Source: Mesorhabditis belari (taxonomy: Eukaryota > Nematoda > Chromadorea > Rhabditida > Rhabditidae). From it: a stretch of 64,000 nucleotides of DNA. Within the stretch, counting starts at the first letter, position 1, and each line of letters starts with the position of its first letter. Under the pieces are notes generated by a model. It worked only from the letters and a program-made list of their open reading frames with translations. It did no database searches and had not been told where the DNA came from. Shown piece after piece: positions 44,717 to 56,249 of this stretch. Location of the stretch: the NCBI GenBank assembly GCA_958450365.1, contig CAUEEP010000755.1, positions 186,001-250,000 of the forward strand, read 5' to 3'. The translations under genes and the position numbers were made by a program.

Positions 44717-46733
44717 ATGAAAAACTTACAATTATTCTTTCTTTTGATTGCAACTCTCTCTGCAACTCGAATCCAAGCTGAATCCCAACAAAAAGCGGAA
44801 AATCAGTGCTCAAGTGTGCTCCAGTCTGCCGGAGCATCTCAATGGTTTGGAGCTAGCGTTGCACATTCCATTCACTCGATCAACGTTCGTGCTCTTCAAA
44901 AATTTGAACCATCAACTACCGAAAAGAATTCTGTGCCAACGGTTTGTAAAGCATTGATTCTTTCAATAGGTTGTTGGCGATCGACCTGTTCACATCAAAA
45001 ACTCTGGCTAGACTGATCTTCTTGTTAAAGTTAGCACTTTACACCTAGTATTGAGTACCATTAAAGACCTTTAATGATTCTTCTAGGTTCAGCTACAAGT
45101 TCTATTGAAACAAGTTCTATTCGAAACAAATAAAAGCCTCACGGCAGCTCTTGTCAGCGGCTGAACGTTGCCTTAGCCTTCTACCCAGCCCAACATTTGT
45201 GTGTTTCCAAAAAAAGTTTTTCGAAACGTGGGACGACTGTTACAAGGGGCGAAGCGAGCCTTTCATCCTTGCAACCGTCTTAGAGACGGAAGTGATAACC
45301 ACCCGGCCATACCGTCCTTTTCTTAGCCATCGAGGCAGGCGATCTAGTAACTGCTCGCGCCGGAAAAAGGGCTGGGCCTCGATTTTAACTTAGATTTCTT
45401 TGGGCACGATTTTAGAAAAACCGGCTGAGCCAAATAAAAAGTGGCAAAACAAGAAAGTCTTGTACTTTGATATAGTTTCTGGTGTCCAGTTTCTGTTCTG
45501 GTATAAGGCCATTTCCTCTAGGTCCACCAAAAAACGTGACAAAGATCTTTCAGGTGAATCTCGACTTGTCAGCTGATCGCCCAATTCTCTCACATGCACC
45601 AGATCGACGCGGCCCAAGCGACTCGATGTACCTCACCGATGGAATGAAGACGTTGGATGAGGTGAGTGATTCATTTACTAATATCAAGTCGAGTACTACG
45701 TAAACCGTAAGTTGATCGGTTAATTATTCATCGAGAAAAGAAAGCTTTAACGCCACAGTGCCCAATACGTTGTACACTTTAAAGGAAGCACAATTTCCTA
45801 ATTGGAAGCGCAATTCTACTATTTGGATACTCCATAAGTTTACTGAAACAAGTATGCTTAATGAAGGACTTGAAGATGTGTTTTACAAAGTATAAACAGC
45901 ATCCAGAGTAGGGTAAATCCTTTTTGTCCTTTGAGAATTGTGTAGGGTTTCTGAAGATCATAAAACACAGCTCTCATAAAACAAATGCTCATATCCAATC
46001 GTGTTTCTAGGTCCTCTCTCATATGGGTGACAAGAAATGGGACATCGGATTCTTCTCTCCTCTTGAACGAGTCGTTCATGTCTTCCACATGCAGGAAGCC
46101 TGGGAAATGACTCTTAAAGAATATCAAAAACTCAAGCAAAACCCGCCGTCATCCGATGTCTGCAAATGTGCTAAAGACATCGAAAACAACGGTGTACTGA
46201 AAATGCTGCGATTCAATGCACTGGCCATCCGAGAGGCTTCACTCATCTACGGCGACACGATGAAAGCTTACGATACGAGCTTGCAGTACTATATCCAAGG
46301 CGGATACACTTATCGTTTCAAACCGGAAAGAGTCTTCAAGTGGGTTTTGTAACAAAAAACAGACTAATAGCTGGGTTATTGCTTAAAAACTAGCGTTAAA
46401 TTGAACCCCAAGAGCTTATGCATTCATTTTTTAATAATAAGAGATTGGATCTTGATATCCATCTCTTTCCAACATCCTCTCAGCACTAATGGAACATAAA
46501 AAACTTTCGAAATTCGAAAATCTATTAATCTATTGTCATTATTTACATCAGAAACTTTCAGGGAAAGCGAACGTGGGCTCTCGCTCGACCAAATTCTTTT
46601 AAAAGAAAAAGAGTCGATGCCCAAGCTCACCGATGCAGCTGCTTGGGAGAAATGGAAGGAAATCGGAAAAATGAGCATGACTGAACATTTTGACACAGCT
46701 CTCTTTTTGTATTGCTCGTTGAATAAAGTCTAA
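44717..46733 (+). CDS. Secreted protein of unknown family, four exons
   Basis: Exons 44717-44941, 45554-45661, 46011-46339 and 46562-46733 join in phase (834 nt, 277 residues, TAA). A signal peptide (MKNLQLFFLLIATLSATRIQ, cleavage near AESQQ) opens the protein. Then come NQCSSVLQSAG, LSADRPILSHAPDRRG, MGDKKWDIGFFSPLERVVHV and CKCAKDIENNGVLKMLRFNA, then two charged amphipathic helices ending EHFDTALFLYCSLNKV. Six cysteines fall in the mature part, one pair as CKC; no transmembrane segment and no known enzyme motif. AATAAA overlaps the last codons. I do not recognise the family; the build suggests a small helical extracellular protein. It is the only gene in the palindrome spacer. Intron 1 holds a tRNA-like sequence. 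Confidence 0.85.
45235..45345 (-). pseudogene. tRNA-like sequence in intron 1
   Basis: On the minus strand TGGCCGGGTGGTTATCAC resembles a Ser/Leu-type A box, followed by a CCGTC/GACGG stem; no good B box follows. Probably a tRNA-derived repeat. Confidence 0.45.
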
Positions 46734-47251
46734 TCAGTGCAACATTGCTGGACAAACATTACTGCAATGTGAAGACAAATAATTCATTCTTGAACATCAA
46801 TGTTTCACATTTCTTTTTTTAATCGGCTAGGCTAAGAATCTCTTTCAGTGATAAATGATTGAAAAAGAATGAAATTGGGTCACGAAATGAAACTTGGGTA
46901 ATTAAACCAAAATTTGCCATCTTTGTCGCCCTATGTCGAAAAGGCTGTGTGCCAGTTGCCGTTTTTTGCAACGAGACACATCAAAGGTATACACAAGAGA
47001 AGGATGACAGTATGGAGGCAACTTTTTGGAAAAGCACCTGGCAAGTGTCCAATTTCTTTCAAAAGTGTCAAGTGTTAGAGAGAGAATTGTAGTTTTGAAT
47101 CTTGGCATCATTTTTCTACTAAAAACTTTCCGATTCGCCTTCTACAACTCATTCAACAAGCACTTGAACGAGCGCTGGTCGACATCAGTCATTTGGCCGC
47201 TTTTCTCTATTAAAGATGGTAATTTTTCAATTCAAAAGCCAAAATATTATA

Positions 47252-47433
47252 CAGTTGACTCTCGATATAAAGATTCTATTGGAATGGAATCGCTATATCG
47301 AATATCGTCTACAAATAACAGAAATATAGAATGGATTATTATTAGGTTAATTCTCGTCACCCTTTATATACGATTTTTTGATATAACGATTTCCATTCCG
47401 CAGTCATGACAATCGTAATATCGAGACGGACTG
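47252..47433. mobile_element. Tigger/pogo-type MITE (right arm copy)
   Basis: CAGTTGACTCTCGATATAAA start and ATATCGAGACGGACTG end; inverted copy of 43574-43757. Confidence 0.8.
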
Positions 47434-47503
47434 TTGAATATTTTGGCTATCGAATCCATAAACAAACAATGGTCACGACATTTTTACAAATGTCAAAAAA
47501 ATA

Positions 47504-47576
47504 AGCCCGATGCGGGGCTCGAACCCGCGACAGCCAGATTAAGAGTCTGGTGCTCTACCGACTGAGCTAACCGGGC
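47504..47576 (-). tRNA. tRNA-Lys(CUU), right arm copy
   Basis: Same sequence as 43431-43503 on the opposite strand, all stems intact, T6-T7 terminator next to its 3' end. Confidence 0.96.
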
Positions 47577-48409
47577 TGCGACGGCCGTCTTTGTGGAAGT
47601 GTTTATAAGAAGAGTGAAGGCATGGAATGAATGTCTAAAATGTCAAAGTGTCAAAAATGGCATCAAAAGAAACAGATTGCGGACTTTTCGATGGGGTTTT
47701 GATTTTATGAATTTAGCAAATGCTATCAGAGATTTTAAAATCTTCCATCATAATCTCTTTTCCTGATTTCCCTTTGTGAATCTTTCAGAGTTGATCAACA
47801 ATGTTGTTTGAACTTTTCGATGGTAAAAACAGTTAGCAATGAATGAAGTAAACAAAATTAAGCCATTGTTTCCACATCGACAAATCCTGTTTCTTGTTTT
47901 CAGCGCTTGTTTCTGATTAAGTATATTTTTAGAGATGATAAAGCACATCACAGCAAAAGTTTTTTTAAAGTTTATTCAAGTTTTGTTGAATGCTGATGAG
48001 GAAAAAGGAATCTCTTGGACTTTGTGATTTTTGTGAAATTGAGTTGTGAAATCAAAATGGCTCAATTGTCGTAATTTTTTTGTAAGTTTCTCAAAATTGT
48101 CAGTTTTTATCTGTGAAGCTGATAACACATTAAAGGACTCAATTCCAGGTAATTTGATGTGTGTTATCAGCAAAAAAATATCTAAAACATTTATTTTCCC
48201 GTCTCTTTTAATGTTTTCCGATAAGCCACAGGAAGCAAACCCAAGGTGTCCCCATTCCACAATTGTTCAAACTCACCGCCCGTGTAGGAGTAACTCTTTC
48301 AATTCAATTTCAATTTTTCAACTCTTTAATTTGAAGCTGAGAATTTGCATATCAATTTGAGATGTAATTTGCATTTATCTTTTCGTTTGCAGAAAAGGCA
48401 AAAATGATT

Positions 48410-48495
48410 AGCCGCATAGGGGGCTCGAACCCCTGACATTCAGATCACCTTCGATTCGTAAAAGTCTGACGCTCTACCAACTGAGCTAATGCGGC
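48410..48495 (-). tRNA. tRNA-Lys(UUU) with intron, right arm copy
   Basis: Mature part matches 42419-42504. The intron differs (CGAATCGAAGGTG instead of CGAATCGAAAGCG), so the exonic sequence is conserved while the intron drifts, which suggests both are functional. Confidence 0.86.
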
Positions 48496-48713
48496 CATGT
48501 CTTGACGGGGGGAACTAGGGGTCCAAAAGGCGGAGAGTCGCCTGATCTTGAGCAGTCTTGAGAAATGGTAAGTATTCTTAAACACTAAAGTTATTCATTT
48601 ATCAACAAAATGCAAATTTTTGGCCTTGAAAATTCTTTATAGAATTGTTTCAGACAAAAAAATGGTACTAATTCGGAGAATTGAGACATGCTGTGTCCAT
48701 TAAACCTCGATCT

Positions 48714-49655
48714 TTTTCTATCGTAGATCTAGTGGATCCATTAGAATCTATCGCTCCAAAGCCATGTCATTGAGTCTTACTTTTTCAGCGTCTTTTCTTA
48801 AGAATCATTTATTATCTATTATATTATAATTATTATAAGCAAAAGAGCATGTTTGTCTTTTTTTTTATCGGAAAATTTATCCTTTTTGACAGACTTTAAA
48901 AGGTTCATCATAATTTTCTAGTTTCTCGAGCAAAAACTTCCAATTTCTCTTATATTTCAACGTTTTTCTATTATTTATATTTATTTTTATTGTTAATTCA
49001 CTATGATTGATTCCGATTGAATGCTTGACTTGAAATTATTCAATTCTTATGACCATTTTTTGTTGACAACGTGAGAGATTGATTGAAAATGAATACGAGA
49101 TTCATCTACTTATCTATCCAATTCAAAAACTTTTCTTTATTTTGATTAAAATCTCTGAGTTTATTGGAATAAATAATAAGCGATCGTTGATTTTTGAATC
49201 AATTGAAACAACGCAACTGTGTATACCCAAAAACGAACGAATGTTTTCATTTAGATCTCAAGCGGTTTGTACAGTCTAACTGTCATCTTATTCTTCACAT
49301 TCTACGGGTTTCAACGAGAAAATGACACCTCTTTCAACTATTTCTCCGTGTCTTCAATCTACTCACTGAATTTGGGAGTTCCTTTACGGCCATTGCTGGT
49401 GTGTTGATCACATTAGAGCCTGTTTGAATCAAATAAAACAACTCAACGAAAGTGTTCAAGCCTTGTATTTCAAAAACCAACTAGAAACATACACTAAAGT
49501 TTTTGTTTGTAAACTCTCATAAACTCTAAATACAAAAATTTAAGCTCTTCAATTCTTAACCGGAGTGAATTGTGCTAGGGCGATCATTCACTGCTTCAAA
49601 TTCCGATTTGAAGTGGTTGTCTCTGGAAAGTTTAGCCATAGGTCGATTGCTTATA
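48714..49655. other. No gene or clear repeat seen
   Basis: AT-rich sequence with short unsupported ORFs; nothing recognisable. Confidence 0.5.
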
Positions 49656-49664
49656 GAATAATTT

Positions 49665-50170
49665 TAAAAAGTTTTGTTTCTGTGGGTTTTTGTGTGTTAC
49701 CAAGATTGTAATCTTATTTTTATAAGCTGTTATTTTATATTTCAATGATTTAAGTTCAATGATTCAATGATCAATGTGAGGTACATTATAGATTACAGAT
49801 TATAGATGATTTCAAGCGGCTCAATTTACTCAAAATGCTCAAATCCTGAGTTCAAATCGTTGCTTCATTCAGTCTATACGTCTATAAATTTTTGCTTTTC
49901 AACAAGATGAACGGTAACGGGATGAACGGTAACGCGATGAACATTAACGCGATGATTTATTCACGACAATCGATGCCTTCCATTCGTATCTAATGGACTG
50001 ACCCAAGAAACTGTAGAAATTTTCTTTTCCATTCTTCTAGCGAGTAAATTGATGACATATATTAGATAGGGTTTTGTTGTAAGTAGAATCGCAAAAGGAT
50101 ATAGAAAACCAAAAGGAACGATTAGAAACCAAACGATGAAGTTAAAAGCTAGGCGATTTATAAATGATAT
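49665..50170. repeat. Segment duplicated at 56250-56735
   Basis: Starts GTTTTGTTTCTGTGGGTTTT and ends near GAAGTTAAAAGCTA. The two copies are direct repeats about 6.6 kb apart and enclose the Ginger-like element and the 17-bp satellite. Confidence 0.9.
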
Positions 50171-50585
50171 TTACTCAAAAATAATTACCAGGTAAAGCCT
50201 CTGAAGAGAGGCTGAAAAATGCAGCAATTAGTAGTAGCAAAGCCAGTGCGGCAGGCGAGAGGGAGAAAGCTGTCTGAAAGGTTTGATGTTAGACGAAGGT
50301 GATCTTATGTATCAAGATATCAAATCGTTTAGAGTAGCAACTCAAAACCGCTTACGATCCCAATTTGTATTTGAAAATAAAATATATATGTCGTAGCCGA
50401 TTATGAATGAAAGTAGCTTTTTCTAGAAATTTGTCGTCAAATGCAAATTATTTTTTTATGCTGTAGTTGGTAAAACCCCAATTCCCCCAGTTCGAGTACG
50501 GATCGGCAACTTTCCCATTTCGACCCAGAATTTAAATTGTGTTTGTTTGTTGTTTGAATTTGTTTTGAACCGTAATACGTTACTA

Positions 50586-51105
50586 TTGGGTTGGGGAGAA
50601 TGAGTCGGCGCCAAACTTTAAAGGGACTTTTTGCACACATAAAGCCTTCTTTAAACATACGTTTGGTTTCATCAAAAGGATCCACTATTTCTCTACAAAA
50701 TGACTTTTGAGAGATTCCACAAAGCTTTTCTTTCGTGGAGTTTATGGATTCCCAAACACAGCTAGTCAAAATGGCAAAGAGTCCGACTCATCATTTGAAC
50801 AGTTTCTTTCACATAAACCTTCTTTGGTGTTTATATAAAAAGATAGAGCACATTCAATTACTTAAGTTGCCAAATTTGCAGGAAGATCCCACCAATGGTT
50901 TTTTTCTAGATCACAGTTTGTAGTTTTTGTGAAAAAATGGCTTTTTCTTGAGCGGAGGCGCTGTTTGAATTTTCTTTTAAATGTCATTTTGTAGAGAATT
51001 AGTTAACCATTCTACTCATATCAAACTCATATTATTTGACGAAGTCTGCTAGAAGTTTTAGACATTTTTTTGATTTTCGGCGCCGACTCATTCTCCCCAA
51101 CCCAA
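50586..51105. mobile_element. Nested mariner-like MITE, 520 bp
   Basis: TTGGGTTGGGGAGAATGAGT and its inverse are the ends, flanked by TA at 50584-50585 and 51106-51107. No transposase is encoded. It is younger than the Ginger-like host element. Confidence 0.9.
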
Positions 51106-51220
51106 TAGTTACCACTTGTTAATCGCTTTATACTTTCGAACAAAGTTTAAGTTTTCACGTTTTCACATTTTTAACTTTTGGCTTTTATATTTTCATCGGA
51201 CTAAATTTTCTTTTTAGGAT

Positions 51221-52190
51221 GGATGATCGATTTGCCGAAACCTTCACGCAATATCAATCTCAAAGAAAGAAGATTTTGATACCGTCTGCTGACAAATACA
51301 ATGAAATCGTTGTGAAAATCAAAGAATTCAACGAGGGTTTTCCGATAAGAAGAAAAAATCACGCGATGATGTCAACTTGCTAAATCGTTCCTCTCTTCGA
51401 TACAGGACCAGGCGAATCTCTACAGTCACGGAAGCGGGCAAAACAATCAACCAAAGCGAGTGGTCAAGATGGAGGAGCTCTTCAATCTACTGATGGATAC
51501 TCACAAACGACTAGGACACGCTGGACGCGATATTATGTGGAAGGAACTTCGCGACTATCATGGAATTTCAGAGGAGATTATTGAAATATTCGGTGCCCGA
51601 CGGTGACTACAAGTTCTTGATGATTTACCAGGATCACTTCACAAAATTTGTGATCCTTCGTGCATTAAAATCTAAAACAGCATTTGACCAGTTGAAGTGG
51701 GAAGAACAGTCCGACTGACGATTGATTCTGTCGATCGTCCGAAGATCGGTCATTCATCGCTTTTTGGGGTCGTTCTGGAATCAAATGAGGGATTTAATCA
51801 AATTGGCACTAAAAACGGAATTCTTCAACAAAAGTAAGTTTTTAAATTTTATATGATAGTTATAATTATATTTTATTTTAGGTTAACAAGGAATCAATTC
51901 GAATCGGCCAATAATAATTTCATCACCGCTGAAGAAGTGCCACATGTTGAGACGTCGTTTCGAGCCGCTGTTGGAGCCGAGTCTTTGACTGGATCGCAAG
52001 GTGAGTTTATTTTAATCTAGTTCAGCGATATTAAGTCAAATTCATTTCAAGATTAATACTATTTTTTATTTTCGGCCGTAAGCATTGCAACTGCACAAAT
52101 GGGTGTTTGAATGGACGGTGTGCTTGTCGAAAAGCCAACGTCCTCTGTAATAGCCGATGTCACCATAGCAATTCCTGCTTGAACAAGGAA
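51221..52190 (+). pseudogene. KRBA2/SCAND3-like integrase remnant
   Basis: Pieces in order: MDDRFAETFTQYQSQRKKIL; then KRVVKMEELFNLLMDTHKRL and GHAGRDIMWKELRDYHGISE (HHCC-like region); VPDGDYKFLMIYQDHFTKFV and ILRALKSKTAFDQ (rve core); after a break NQFESANNNFITAEEVPH; finally HCNCTNGCLNGRCACRKANV followed by LCNSRCHHSN, the Cys-rich tail seen in KRBA2/SCAND3-type domesticated integrases. Frameshifts and loss of most of the catalytic core between 51690 and 51880 make it inactive. An intron (about 52000-52083) separates the Cys-rich exon. Confidence 0.82.
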
Positions 52191-52849
52191 TAATTTTTTA
52201 AACCTTTGTTAATCTTTTGGCTTGTTAATTTGGTTATTGTTATTGTTGTTATGTTTTTCGTTATTGTTTAACTCTAGAAAATTTGTTAATATGTTTTCGT
52301 TTACATTCAATAAACGTGGTTAAAACGTCAGGAGTTACCTTGACAACAGCATCACTAAACAATTAAATCTCAACATAATAATTTGCATTTGACGACAAAT
52401 TTCTAGAAAAAGCTACTTTCATTCATAATCGGCTACGACATATATACCGTAAATACTGTAATAGTATCCCATCCCGATAATGACGGTGCGGAGTGTTGCG
52501 TAGTCTAGCTTTGAACGAGTTTTTCTCGACACTGGTTTATGCTACAATGCGCGCTTAGGTATCAAAAAATAGCCCTGAATTTCAGCTATTTTTTGATACC
52601 AAAGACACATTTTTTGAAAGTACGGGCGCTTTGAGAAAAATGAAATACTAAAAAATTATATGAACACTTACTTTTTTACCAATTTTATGCTCTTAAGAAA
52701 CGATAGTGCAAGAGTTGTTTTATCGTATTTTCCTTATTAAATTTGCCATTACAGGACGTTAGATATACTACCATAGTTTGGAATATGAATGTTTAAAAAT
52801 TGAATTTTGTAAAAAAATGTCCTTTAGCGCTTTCCACATAATGATACTA

Positions 52850-53045
52850 TTGGGTTGGTGGAAAAGTCCTTTCGGATTTTTTTGGGAGAGTACCTTAAAT
52901 TTGTCCAATTTTGACGTTTTATAGCTCATCCTAAAGCTGAATTCAAGACGGATCGATTGGTAAAAACCGTTTTGAGATATCTCTTTTCGAAAAGTTTTTA
53001 CAGCTATTTTAGTAAAGAGCGGCAGAGCCAAAAAATGGCTGTTTT
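52850..53045. mobile_element. Mariner-like MITE fragment
   Basis: TTGGGTTGGTGGAAAAGTCC terminus with the segment also found inverted at 28720-28790; the far end is not clear. Confidence 0.6.
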
Positions 53046-53067
53046 CACGTTTCGTAGTTGGTAGTTG

Positions 53068-53455
53068 TGGCAGGCTCTAGGCTCTAGTTCTTGACTAGCC
53101 AGTTTAGATTACCGTAATCCGGACTGCCGATGTAGCTAAAGGCTACAGTCACTCAGATGCATCGTTGATTACAGTAGGATTTATTAAACATTATAAAGAT
53201 CTACGGATATAAAGGATCGGTTACGGTAGTCAGGCTCTAAGGCAAATATTTGCCTCAGTGAAGCCGTGTCTTTAACATTTGTGTTCAGGTACCGTAATCT
53301 CTACGTCTTTAAGATTACAGTAAGATCTGATCGCTAGAAGAAGAGTGTAGGTCTAGTATTACAGATCTAAAGCTACGGTAATCAGATAACATTACTCTGT
53401 ATTGCCCTCGTCGTTCTTGTTCCCAATTTCGCCTCTAGAAATCGCCAATCTAGAA
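53068..53455. repeat. Inverted partner of 41302-41690
   Basis: Reads GGCAGGCTCTAGGCTCTAGT to CGCCTCTAGAAATCGCCAAT, the reverse complement of the earlier copy. Confidence 0.85.
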
Positions 53456-53825
53456 AAAAATAGAGACATAGAGAGAGAAGAAAATAGAAAATAGGCAGTC
53501 GAGCAAAATCTCATTGTTCTCTCGCAAACACAAAAACCCACAGAAACAAAACTCTAGTTTTATTGTATTTGAGCAAGAAAGCCGCCTCTCAACAATCAGT
53601 TAAAACGCTGAAAGCACAAAAGTTTGCTTTTTGGATGCTTCTTTTACAGGTAGGGTACAAATAAGTTTGTACTTTTAGAAATACACTACCCCACAAAATT
53701 ATATGGACACACAAATTATAGTTTCTTCGCGAAAAGCTAATCTTTTCTTTTCTTAAATTCTGCCAATAACTGCGGTTTCCATCAGGCCCATCACAGTTAC
53801 ATTTTTCTCAACACTGATTTATGCA

Positions 53826-56055
53826 GGTCTATCCCAAAACAGCGCCGCCAAAACAGCGCCGAACAAAACAACGCCGTACCCAAAACAGCGCCGTACCCAA
53901 AACAGCGCCGTACCCAAAACAGCGCCGTACCCAAAACAGCGCCGCCAAAACAGCGCCGAACAAAACAACGCCGTACCCAAAACAGCGCCGTACCCAAAAC
54001 AGCGCCGTACCCAAAACAGCGCCGTACCCAAAACAGCGCCGCAAAACAGCGCCGAACAAAACAGCGCCGTACCCAAAACAGCGCCGTACCCAAAACAGCG
54101 CCGTACCCAAAACAGCGCCGTACCCAAAACAGCGCCGAACAAAACAACGCCGTACCCAAAACAGCGCCGTACCCAAAACAGCGCCGTACCCAAAACAGCG
54201 CCGTACCCAAAACAGCGCCGTACCCAAAACAGCGCCGTACCCAAAACAGCGCCGTACCCAAAACAGCGCCGTACCCAAAACAGCGCCGTACCCAAAACAG
54301 CGCCGTACCCAAAACAGCGCCGTACCCAAAACAGCGCCGTACCCAAAACAGCGCCGTACCCAAAACAGCGCCGTACCCAAAACAGCGCCGTACCCAAAAC
54401 AGCGCCGTACCCAAAACAGCGCCGTACCCAAAACAACGCCGTACCCAAAACAGCGCCGTACCCAAAACAGCGCCGTACCCAAAACAGCGCCGTACCCAAA
54501 ACAGCGCCGTACCCAAAACAGCGCCGTACCCAAAACAGCGCCGTACCCAAAACAGCGCCGTACCCAAAACAGCGCCGTACCCAAAACAGCGCCGTACCCA
54601 AAACAGCGCCGTACCCAAAACAGCGCCGTACCCAAAACAGCGCCGTACCCAAAACAGCGCCGTACCCAAAACAGCGCCGTACCCAAAACAGCGCCGTACC
54701 CAAAACAGCGCCGTACCCAAAACAGCGCCGTACCCAAAACAGCGCCGTACCCAAAACAGCGCCGTACCCAAAACAGCGCCGTACCCAAAACAGCGCCGTA
54801 CCCAAAACAGCGCCGTACCCAAAACAGCGCCGTACCCAAAACAGCGCCGTACCCAAAACAGCGCCGTACCCAAAACAGCGCCGTACCCAAAACAGCGCCG
54901 TACCCAAAACAGCGCCGTACCCAAAACAGCGCCGTACCCAAAACAGCGCCGTACCCAAAACAGCGCCGTACCCAAAACAGCGCCGTACCCAAAACAGCGC
55001 CGTACCCAAAACAGCGCCGTACCCAAAACAGCGCCGTACCCAAAACAGCGCCGTACCCAAAACAGCGCCGTACCCAAAACAGCGCCGTACCCAAAACAGC
55101 GCCGTACCCAAAACAGCGCCGTACCCAAAACAGCGCCGTACCCAAAACAGCGCCGTACCCAAAACAGCGCCGTACCCAAAACAGCGCCGTACCCAAAACA
55201 GCGCCGTACCCAAAACAGCGCCGTACCCAAAACAGCGCCGTACCCAAAACAGCGCCGTACCCAAAACAGCGCCGTACCCAAAACAGCGCCGTACCCAAAA
55301 CAGCGCCGTACCCAAAACAGCGCCGTACCCAAAACAGCGCCGTACCCAAAACAGCGCCGTACCCAAAACAGCGCCGTACCCAAAACAGCGCCGTACCCAA
55401 AACAGCGCCGTACCCAAAACAGCGCCGTACCCAAAACAGCGCCGTACCCAAAACAGCGCCGTACCCAAAACAGCGCCGTACCCAAAACAGCGCCGTACCC
55501 AAAACAGCGCCGTACCCAAAACAGCGCCGTACCCAAAACAGCGCCGTACCCAAAACAGCGCCGTACCCAAAACAGCGCCGTACCCAAAACAGCGCCGTAC
55601 CCAAAACAGCGCCGTACCCAAAACAGCGCCGTACCCAAAACAGCGCCGTACCCAAAACAGCGCCGTACCCAAAACAGCGCCGTACCCAAAACAGCGCCGT
55701 ACCCAAAACAGCGCCGTACCCAAAACAGCGCCGTACCCAAAACAGCGCCGTACCCAAAACAGCGCCGTACCCAAAACAGCGCCGTACCCAAAACAGCGCC
55801 GTACCCAAAACAGCGCCGTACCCAAAACAGCGCCGTACCCAAAACAGCGCCGTACCCAAAACAGCGCCGTACCCAAAACAGCGCCGTACCCAAAACAGCG
55901 CCGTACCCAAAACAGCGCCGTACCCAAAACAGCGCCGTACCCAAAACAGCGCCGTACCCAAAACAGCGCCGTACCCAAAACAGCGCCGTACCCAAAACAG
56001 CGCCGTACCCAAAACAGCGCCGTACCCAAAACAGCGCCGCCAAAACAGCGCCGCC
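53826..56055. repeat. 17-bp satellite array (GTACCCAAAACAGCGCC), about 120 copies
   Basis: From about 54130 to 56035 the units are practically identical, with one AACAACGCC variant near 54430. The left 300 bp contain truncated units (CCAAAACAGCGCCGAACA, CGCCGCCAAAACAG). No frame of the unit contains a stop, so six overlapping 750-840 codon ORFs arise with a 17-residue period. These are not genes. Confidence 0.97.
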
Positions 56056-56235
56056 AAAACAGCGTCGACCAAAACAGCGTCGACCAAAACAGCGTCGACC
56101 AAAACAGCGTCGACCAAAACAGCGTCGACCAAAACAGCGTCGACCAAAACAGCGTCGACCAAAACAGCGTCGACCAAAACAGCGTCGACCAAAACAGCGT
56201 CGACCAAAACAGCGTCGACCAAAACAGCGTCGATG
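56056..56235. repeat. 15-bp satellite array (ACCAAAACAGCGTCG)
   Basis: Twelve units of ACCAAAACAGCGTCG continue directly from the 17-bp array, evidently a derivative. The array ends where the 56250 duplicated segment begins. Confidence 0.96.
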
Positions 56236-56249
56236 TTTTGTTGTTTTGT

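Larger units (their letters stand above)
47195..48713. repeat. Right arm of the large palindrome
   Basis: Inverse of 42055-44280 without the A/T block. Both tRNA genes and the MITE are kept; the two arms differ by scattered substitutions and small indels, roughly 85-90 percent identical by eye. Confidence 0.88.
50389..52440 (+). mobile_element. Ginger-like DNA transposon with 64-bp perfect TIRs
   Basis: TGTCGTAGCCGATTATGAAT begins an exact 64-bp terminal repeat (50389-50452 and 52377-52440). TATATA flanks both ends (50383-50388 and 52441-52446), giving a 4-6 bp target duplication. It carries an integrase remnant of the retroviral-type DDE class and a nested 520-bp MITE. TG...CA ends plus an integrase-type transposase are the hallmark of Ginger elements. 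Confidence 0.82.

Noticed and set aside
53826..56235. CRISPR array
   Set aside because: Repeats are head-to-tail without spacers, and the DNA is eukaryotic. The same holds for every other repeat block here.
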